From a bacterium (lineage in GTDB: Bacteria > SZUA-79 > Acidulodesulfobacterales > Acidulodesulfobacteraceae), in contig DAHVOJ010000009.1 in assembly GCA_027318865.1 (NCBI GenBank), positions 1 to 50,806 of the forward strand: DNA of 50,806 nucleotides, written 5' to 3'. Position 1 is the stretch's first letter; every line of letters begins with the position of its first letter. The position numbers and the translations under genes were made by a program. The notes beneath the pieces are model-generated. The model saw only the letters and a program-made list of their open reading frames with translations, was not told the origin of the DNA and did not search any database. Below are positions 45,886-50,806 of this stretch, piece by piece.

Positions 45886-46813
45886 ACCCGCATACAACGA
45901 TACATCGTATATATTCAGCTCTCCGTCAAATATCGGCGGCACGGGAATCGTTCTTTTAAATAAAATTATTAATCCCGTTGCATCGGGTTCAAAACTGTAC
46001 GCCAAACTCGAAGGGCTTAATCCCGGCGGCTCGGTAAAAGACAGGCCTGCGCTGTATATGCTTAAAAATGCCTTAGAAAAAGGCTTTATAAAAGACGGAA
46101 CCTCGATAATAGATTCCTCTTCGGGCAACACCGGTATTTCATATGCTATGCTCGGTGCATTTCTCGGAATTAAAGTGAAAATTTACGCGCCTTCAAATAT
46201 GAGCGAAGAAAGAAAGAAAATAATGCGTTTATACGGAGCCGAATTAATTCTTACCCCTGCGGAAGAAAGTCACGACGGAGCCATTAAGCGGGCGGAGGAA
46301 GAATACGAAAAGGGCGGCAAAAATAAATATTATATGCCTGACCAGTATAATAATCCCTATAATCCGATTGCGCACTATGAAACGACGGCGACGGAACTTA
46401 TTAACCAGACGGGCGGAAACATAGATTATTTTGCAACCGGCATCGGCACGGGCGGAACCATACTGGGTGTCGGCAAAAGACTTAAGGAATTTAACGATAA
46501 AATAAAAATTATCGCCATAGTGCCGGACAGCGAAATGCACGGAATAGAAGGCTGGAAATATAACTATTCCCTTAATTTCGCAGGCTTCGACGCCGATAAA
46601 ATAATAGACGATTTCGTAAAAGTCGATACCGAAGGCAGTTACGCTATGCTTAAAAGGCTCGTCGGGGAAGAAGGAATTTTATGCGGATTTTCTTCTGGAG
46701 CCAACGTTTACGGCATCCGCAAACTGACCGAAAAATATAAAGGAAATTTTGCTACGGTGCTTCCCGACACCGGGTCGAGATATCTTTCGACGCGTGTATT
46801 TAACGAGATTTGA
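45872..46813 (+). CDS. CysM-like cysteine synthase family PLP enzyme
   Basis: 313 residues from ATG 45872 (45851 would add 7). The PLP lysine is K56 in LEGLNPGGSVKDRPALYML; the substrate loop is SSSGNTG (82-88) and the phosphate loop GIGTGGT. It belongs to the cysK/cysM group. The segment SVKDRPA and C-terminal PDTGSRYLST look like mycobacterial CysM, which uses a CysO thiocarboxylate with O-phosphoserine, rather than ordinary CysK; this is similarity by eye. It starts inside the tusA-like gene, so the two are coupled. Product presumably cysteine or a carrier-cysteine adduct. Confidence 0.85.
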   Translation: MEKNKPAYNDTSYIFSSPSNIGGTGIVLLNKIINPVASGSKLYAKLEGLNPGGSVKDRPALYMLKNALEKGFIKDGTSIIDSSSGNTGISYAMLGAFLGIKVKIYAPSNMSEERKKIMRLYGAELILTPAEESHDGAIKRAEEEYEKGGKNKYYMPDQYNNPYNPIAHYETTATELINQTGGNIDYFATGIGTGGTILGVGKRLKEFNDKIKIIAIVPDSEMHGIEGWKYNYSLNFAGFDADKIIDDFVKVDTEGSYAMLKRLVGEEGILCGFSSGANVYGIRKLTEKYKGNFATVLPDTGSRYLSTRVFNEI

Positions 46814-46841
46814 AAACTTTAATATATAAAAACAAATTCTT

Positions 46842-47279
46842 ATGGCAATTATAATTCCAAAAAACGAACTGGAAATAATAAAAAAACATGCCGCCGATAT
46901 TTTTCCTTACGAAGCATGCGGCGGACTTCTCGGAAAAATCGAAGGAGAAAACAAGTTCATCCTAAAGGCATATCCTGCCGAAAACCGCTACGGAAAAATT
47001 ACATGGGACAGTTTTGAAATCGAGCCGAAAGATATATTGGAAATGGATAAATTTTGTATGAAAGAAAACCTCGATATATTAGGATTTTACCATACCCATC
47101 CTAACCACCCGGCAATTCCCTCGAACTTCGATATAAACGCATCGTGGCCTTTTTATTCGTACGTTATTCTTTCCGTAAAAGGCAACGCTCCGGAAAGCGT
47201 AGCCGATATTAAAAGCTATCTTATGCCGGATAGAAATTCTGCTCCGGTTTATGAAGAGATAGTAATAAAAGAAGATTAA
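46842..47279 (+). CDS. JAMM/Mov34 metalloprotease (Mec-like)
   Basis: 145 residues. The JAMM metal site is complete: E24 (FPYEACGGLLG), H84 and H86 (YHTHP), S94 and D97 (HTHPNHPAIPSNFD, H-x-H-x7-S-x2-D). Such enzymes hydrolyse peptide bonds next to ubiquitin-like carriers: Mec releases cysteine from CysO, HcyD trims the Wolinella HcyS carrier. Here both roles are possible: exposing Gly91 of the fused carrier and/or releasing product. It is the last gene of the operon, before the hairpin at 47323-47358. Confidence 0.92.
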   Translation: MAIIIPKNELEIIKKHAADIFPYEACGGLLGKIEGENKFILKAYPAENRYGKITWDSFEIEPKDILEMDKFCMKENLDILGFYHTHPNHPAIPSNFDINASWPFYSYVILSVKGNAPESVADIKSYLMPDRNSAPVYEEIVIKED

Positions 47280-47322
47280 AATTATTCGGACGGCTCGATA
47301 TTAATAACGGCGTTTAATATTG

Positions 47323-47358
47323 AAAGCGCCGAGATCGGCAGACCAATCTCGGCGCTTT
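47323..47358. terminator. Hairpin terminator between convergent genes
   Basis: AAAGCGCCGAGAT (47323-47335) pairs perfectly with ATCTCGGCGCTTT (47346-47358), 10-nt loop; AATATT arms (47316-47321, 47359-47364) extend it past a bulged G. It lies between the plus-strand sulfur operon and the minus-strand transporter. It has no long T-run. Confidence 0.75.
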
Positions 47359-47389
47359 AATATTCATATTCTCCGCGTATAGAAAACGG

Positions 47390-47962
47390 TTACGCCGGAA
47401 GAACGGTTTTCCCTGCAGCTCCGTTAATTAATACGGCTACGGCGGTATAGACTGCGCATAAACCCGAAACTATGCCGACTATTCCTACTATAGGCAGAAG
47501 ACCCGCCAATGACCCCGTAAAGAGTCCTATAGCCTGTATTAAAAGAAAAGCGCCTGTTGTAAAAAGAGCAATCTGCAGCATTACCCATTTTTTTAATGCA
47601 TTGGCCCCGAAAAACGTTGCAAAGGCAAATATAGCCCACATCAAGTGAAACCAGCCTCCGAATGAAGGTGCAGGCCCGCCCGCGGCTTTTGTAATAACCG
47701 TCGCAATAAAAAAAGTCGAAACAGTCAAGAATAACAAACCGTACCCTGTAAACGCGACTCCTCCGAAAGCGCTGCCGCGCATAAAATCGTAAACGCCGGC
47801 TAAAACTAACCCGACGCCTCCGGTAAAGATAATCGTGCCTAAAATCAGCCCGTTAAACGGACCTGCGAATCCGCCGATTACCGTAGCCAAAAGCGTAAGA
47901 GCTATGCCATAAGCAAATAAACCCAATGCTGTCGGGTCGCCAACTTTTGTTTCTTCAGCCAT
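47390..47962 (-). CDS. Acetate uptake transporter family membrane protein (GPR1/FUN34/SatP)
   Basis: 190 residues with six hydrophobic segments (about 14-35, 37-60, 69-90, 105-122, 127-150, 155-180). The N-terminal DPTALGLFAYGIAL matches the NPAPLGL signature of the AceTr family with N to D and P to T changes. SatP proteins are acetate/succinate channels or symporters of the inner membrane. A good AAGGAGG ribosome site precedes the ATG. It stands alone behind a long leader. Substrate is inferred from family only; altered signature residues leave room for another small acid. Confidence 0.85.
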   Translation of the reverse strand: MAEETKVGDPTALGLFAYGIALTLLATVIGGFAGPFNGLILGTIIFTGGVGLVLAGVYDFMRGSAFGGVAFTGYGLLFLTVSTFFIATVITKAAGGPAPSFGGWFHLMWAIFAFATFFGANALKKWVMLQIALFTTGAFLLIQAIGLFTGSLAGLLPIVGIVGIVSGLCAVYTAVAVLINGAAGKTVLPA

Positions 47963-48087
47963 AACAACTTCCTCCTTACTTAAAGGTTTAATTATTAAAA
48001 TACCTAACTTCCTTGAACTAATACAAGGCTATTTAAGGTATAAAAATCATCTTTTCTTCATCTAAAAATCATAGCTCGGATACCCCT

Positions 48088-48113
48088 TTACAATGCAATA
48101 CGTTACAATGCAA
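48088..48113. repeat. Two 11-bp direct repeats in the transporter leader
   Basis: TTACAATGCAA at 48088-48098 and 48103-48113 (on minus TTGCATTGTAA), start-to-start 15 bp. Possible operator or RNA element; nothing proves either. Confidence 0.5.
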
Positions 48114-48181
48114 ACCGTCGTCTCGAATGAAATATGTGTTTAAATATTTTATCAAAAAATTTTTATTTATTGTTTAATCTA

Positions 48182-48209
48182 AATATAACATAAAGCAATA
48201 GAATGTCAA
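48182..48209 (-). promoter_or_regulatory. Promoter candidate for the acetate transporter
   Basis: Minus strand TTGACA (48204-48209), 16 nt, TATATT (48182-48187). The inferred start near 48175 leaves a long leader of about 210 nt. Confidence 0.5.
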
Positions 48210-48210
48210 G

Positions 48211-48234
48211 AAGATTTTATTGAAGATTTTATTG
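48211..48234. repeat. Perfect 12-bp tandem duplication
   Basis: AAGATTTTATTG is present twice without a gap, immediately upstream of the -35 box of the transporter promoter. Confidence 0.7.
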
Positions 48235-48315
48235 CCGCATAAAATCGTGTTTTGAGATATACATAAACATAAAGTGCCTGTAACGCATTATATAAAAATT
48301 GCCGTTAGTTAAATT

Positions 48316-49677
48316 TTACAATTTTGAAAGAGGAATAGCGTTAACCCAGCCAAAATTGGTTCCTATTATCATAGTTTTACCTATAATAACAGCATCCTGC
48401 GGTCCGTATCCCCCGTTATGAGCATTAAATTTACTTATTATACGCCCATTGCCTTTATTTAAGACAAATATGGTTCCGTTACCGGTTGGGAAATAAACTT
48501 TATATCCCAAAATTACGGGAGCCGCTTTCATCCCGATAATTTTTTTACTCCATAATATCTTACCCGTCTTTAAATTAACGGCATAGGCTTTTTTAGTAAC
48601 GGGGCTACCCGTATATATTATTCCTTTATGTATCATAGGAACGGCATCCTTATTTCTCGGCGGAACGGTTCCCGAACCTAATATTGTTGTCCATAAAATG
48701 CGTCCATTTTTTACATTCAGTGCAATTTCTTCACTTCTCGAAGTTCCGGCTTTTAATCCGGGAATTTCAATCTGATTTACTACGATACCATTTTTAGAAA
48801 CAGCAGGCGAACCATCGCCGCTGCTTGATGAAAAACAATGGGCCGGTTTTACTCTCCATATTAATTTTCCCGTACTAGCGTTAACGGCATAGAAATAATT
48901 TGGATGCGTTCCGTTAACCAAAACAATATTTTTATATCTTGCGGCGGAAGACATGCTGACAAATGAACTTACGTATATTCTCCACAATAATTTGCCGGTT
49001 TTCGCATTTACACCGTAAATATGCCCGTCTCCGTTTCCAAAGATGAGTTCATTGCGATAATATGCGGGCGTCGGCATATCTTCGCCTTTTGTATGATGCT
49101 CCCATATAAGTTTACCTGTTTTTGCGTTTAAAGCATAATAAGCGCTGACATCGACTCCCCTAATAACATAAGAATCCCGGTCGGCAAATTTTTTAGCTTG
49201 CGAATAAGCAAAAACCGAGTTGCCTGCTCCAATATAAACGATTCCATGCTCAACAACCGGAGTAGCCATAAGTTGGTTTAACGCATTAAATTTCCATATA
49301 AGTTTGCCTGTACCGGCATTTAATGCATATAAATTATTATCGTCGCACGGCGCATACACTATTCCGTTAACGACAGATACGCCTATTGGAATACCCATAA
49401 TATCCCTAACGGTGGTTGGATTAAAATACCTTTTTTTAAAATCTTTTTTAGACATACTTCTTGAAATAGCGTCAGGAACCCCGAAAGTCCAATTAACGTC
49501 AAAATTACTTCCATTTTCATATACAGGATTATGTTCGGAATTCATAGCATACATTGACCAGTTCGCAGGATAAGTATTTGCGAAGGATTTAGCCGGCATC
49601 ATAAATCCAATCGCCGCAAATAAAAGTGCAAAGACTAAACTTATCCGAAAAGATGATGAATTAATTTTTAGTTCCAT
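48316..49677 (-). CDS. Exported PQQ-like beta-propeller repeat protein
   Basis: 453 residues with signal peptide (about 1-33, ending AKSFA). At least six copies of the propeller unit N-A-x-T-G-K-L-I-W occur (NAGTGKLIWKF, NAKTGKLIWEH, NAKTGKLLWRI, NASTGKLIWRV, NVKNGRILWTT, NLKTGKILWSK), spaced about 45-60 residues apart, with a final NKGNGRI. This is the BamB/quinoprotein PQQ_2 fold. No Cys pair or clear PQQ-binding catalytic residues of alcohol dehydrogenases are evident, so binding of PQQ is not implied. The ATG follows AGGAG. Function unknown; a periplasmic scaffold or dehydrogenase-like role is possible. Confidence 0.85.
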   Translation of the reverse strand: MELKINSSSFRISLVFALLFAAIGFMMPAKSFANTYPANWSMYAMNSEHNPVYENGSNFDVNWTFGVPDAISRSMSKKDFKKRYFNPTTVRDIMGIPIGVSVVNGIVYAPCDDNNLYALNAGTGKLIWKFNALNQLMATPVVEHGIVYIGAGNSVFAYSQAKKFADRDSYVIRGVDVSAYYALNAKTGKLIWEHHTKGEDMPTPAYYRNELIFGNGDGHIYGVNAKTGKLLWRIYVSSFVSMSSAARYKNIVLVNGTHPNYFYAVNASTGKLIWRVKPAHCFSSSSGDGSPAVSKNGIVVNQIEIPGLKAGTSRSEEIALNVKNGRILWTTILGSGTVPPRNKDAVPMIHKGIIYTGSPVTKKAYAVNLKTGKILWSKKIIGMKAAPVILGYKVYFPTGNGTIFVLNKGNGRIISKFNAHNGGYGPQDAVIIGKTMIIGTNFGWVNAIPLSKL

Positions 49678-49861
49678 TTTTTCTCCTGTTTTTGTGTAAA
49701 TTAAAGGCTATACCTTTCCATAAAAATTTACATGCCGTTATCTTCTATTTAACTTTCATTAATGCCTGTTTTTGCAATATAATCTAACAAACTTTACCCC
49801 GTTAAGCACATAAGCGAATAACGTTCCGATATAATAGTCAAACATCTACCGTTATCTTATT

Positions 49862-50806
49862 CTATTGAACAATCGCGATCCAAAAAGGGCTTGACCCCGA
49901 CACCGGCGTTGTCGTGCTGACGGGAGCGGAAGAAATAATCCCGTTGGCAATAGAATAGGATGAAACAGTGCCGTTGCCGCTATTTGTCACATAAACATAT
50001 TTATCCGACGGGCCGACTGTTATCCCGAACGGCGCAGACCCCGATATTGCCGTTGTCGTGCTGACGGGAGCGGGGGAAATAATCCCGTTGGCAATAGAAT
50101 AGGATGCAATAGTGCCGTTGCCTTTGTTTGCCACATAAAGAAATTTACCTGAGGGATCAATGGCATTAATGAAAGGGCTTGACCCCGACACCGGCGTTGT
50201 CGTGCTGACGGGAGCGGAAGAAATAATCCCGTTGGTAATAGAATAGGATGAATTTGTCCCCGAACCGGTATTCGCGACATATATGTAATTATCCGACGGG
50301 TCGATAGATATTCCCATTGGATTAGACCCGGGTATCGGCGTAGTTTCGCTAATCGGGTTGGATGAAAGCAATCCGTTAGAGATAGAATATGACGCAACAA
50401 AACCGTTATTCGGATTTGCCGAATTGCCGAAATATACAGCATATAAAAAATTATTTGTAAGATCAAGAATAATTCCTGCAATATTGTACCCCGTAATTTG
50501 GGTTGTTGTGCTTGCAGGACTGGATGAAAGCTCTCCATTTATAATAGAATACGTCGAGATATCGCCGTCAGATAAATTAGCTACATATGCAAAAGTGCCG
50601 GCGGGGTTTATTACAATTTTATTGGGGAAAGAACCCGATATCGCGGCAGTCGTGCTTACCGCACTGGAAGACAGCGCCCCGTTAGATATGGAATAAGTCG
50701 AAACGTCGCCAAGCTTACCATAGGAAACATAACCAAAACCCCCCGCTGGATTAATTGCTACCCATCTGGGCACTGACCCGGATATTGCTGTGGTAGTGGC
50801 AACCGG
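49862..50806 (-). CDS. YncE/lactonase-like beta-propeller protein, 5' end outside the window
   Basis: 314 codons are open to the window edge. An internal GTG at 50773 is not the true start, because the upstream in-frame codons (PVATTTAISGS) continue the repeat pattern. The protein consists of ~48-residue units of the form (P)VSTTT(A/P)(I/V)SGS(x)P(F)xxxIxPxxx(Y)(V)YVxNxGxGTxxSYSIxNGxISS. Such YVTN-type units build seven-bladed propellers of the YncE/surface-layer type. The C-terminus ends in a partial unit (GSSPFWIAIVQ). Signal peptide, if any, is outside the window. Function unknown. Confidence 0.85.
   Translation of the reverse strand, partial: PVATTTAISGSVPRWVAINPAGGFGYVSYGKLGDVSTYSISNGALSSSAVSTTAAISGSFPNKIVINPAGTFAYVANLSDGDISTYSIINGELSSSPASTTTQITGYNIAGIILDLTNNFLYAVYFGNSANPNNGFVASYSISNGLLSSNPISETTPIPGSNPMGISIDPSDNYIYVANTGSGTNSSYSITNGIISSAPVSTTTPVSGSSPFINAIDPSGKFLYVANKGNGTIASYSIANGIISPAPVSTTTAISGSAPFGITVGPSDKYVYVTNSGNGTVSSYSIANGIISSAPVSTTTPVSGSSPFWIAIVQ
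49908..50806. repeat. 144-bp tandem coding repeats
   Basis: The same phase point (GTTGTCGTGCTGA or its variants) recurs at 49908, 50052, 50196, 50340, 50502, 50646 and 50790: 144-bp steps, except one of 162 bp. The copies at 49908-50250 are nearly identical at the DNA level; those further right are diverged. Confidence 0.85.

Larger units (their letters stand above)
47963..48315. other. Gene-free region upstream of the acetate transporter
   Basis: No gene is seen. It holds the transporter promoter (48182-48209), a roughly 210-nt leader with two TTGCATTGTAA repeats, and a 12-bp tandem duplication. The end next to 48316 is the 3' flank of the propeller gene; no hairpin terminator for it was found. 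Confidence 0.6.

Noticed and set aside
48700-49400. PQQ-dependent alcohol dehydrogenase
   Set aside because: Only the NAxTGKLIW blade motif is shared; catalytic Asp/Glu, calcium site and vicinal cysteines were not recognised.
49862-50806. CRISPR-like regular repeats
   Set aside because: The 144-bp period is a multiple of three, the reading frame is open throughout, and the units encode propeller blades.

Overview
This window is AT-rich bacterial chromosome, tightly packed and almost entirely coding. A Gram-negative envelope is indicated by a CMP-KDO synthetase, an RlpA lipoprotein and a predicted outer-membrane beta-barrel. Gene orders such as rpmE-prfA-prmC-murA, rpsU-cvpA-dnaG-rpoD and pyrR-pyrB-pyrC-carA-carB are known from deltaproteobacteria-like and related lineages. 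An AT-rich deltaproteobacterial relative, for example of the acidophilic Sva0485/Acidulodesulfobacterales type, is my best guess. The sequence alone does not prove it, and there is no rRNA here.

Layout. At 1-9600 there is a truncated nitroreductase, a large beta-barrel protein, a sugar-epimerase-like cupin, the YifB/ComM ATPase, a degenerate GGDEF-like protein, a class B PBP, TldD and alanine racemase. From 42512 leftward to 9632 nearly every gene is on the minus strand and many overlap by 4-26 bases. In transcription order these are rlpA, kdsB, rpmE, thyX, prfA, prmC, murA; the histidine genes hisG-D-C-B, an amidase gene, then hisH-A-F-IE; the macromolecular synthesis block rpsU-cvpA-dnaG-rpoD; a CAU tRNA; nif3, a zinc-ribbon gene and rnhA; RNase P RNA; lepA and lepB; the pyrimidine genes pyrR-B-C-carA-pflX-carB; greA; and an NFU Fe-S protein.

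The most interesting unit is the plus-strand operon at 42605-47279. A SAM-I riboswitch with an intrinsic terminator precedes a threonine-synthase-like PLP enzyme, a MoaD-like sulfur carrier fused to a NIL domain, a ThiF/MoeB-type E1 enzyme, a TusA-like protein, a CysM-like cysteine synthase and a JAMM metalloprotease. I infer a SAM-repressed route in which sulfur is carried as a protein thiocarboxylate to make homocysteine (probably from O-phosphohomoserine) and/or cysteine. The carrier's Gly-Gly is internal, so the operon's own JAMM protease probably has to expose it.

The right end (47390-50806) holds an acetate-transporter-family membrane protein behind a long leader and two secreted or exported beta-propeller proteins. 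The second propeller gene runs off the window and has strict 144-bp internal repeats.

Other points of note: cvpA is broken by a frameshift at a run of nine T, and the intact C-terminus is readable in the next frame. The rnpB promoter overlaps the rnhA stop codon. A REP-like element with flanking 14-bp direct repeats sits inside the sulfur operon.
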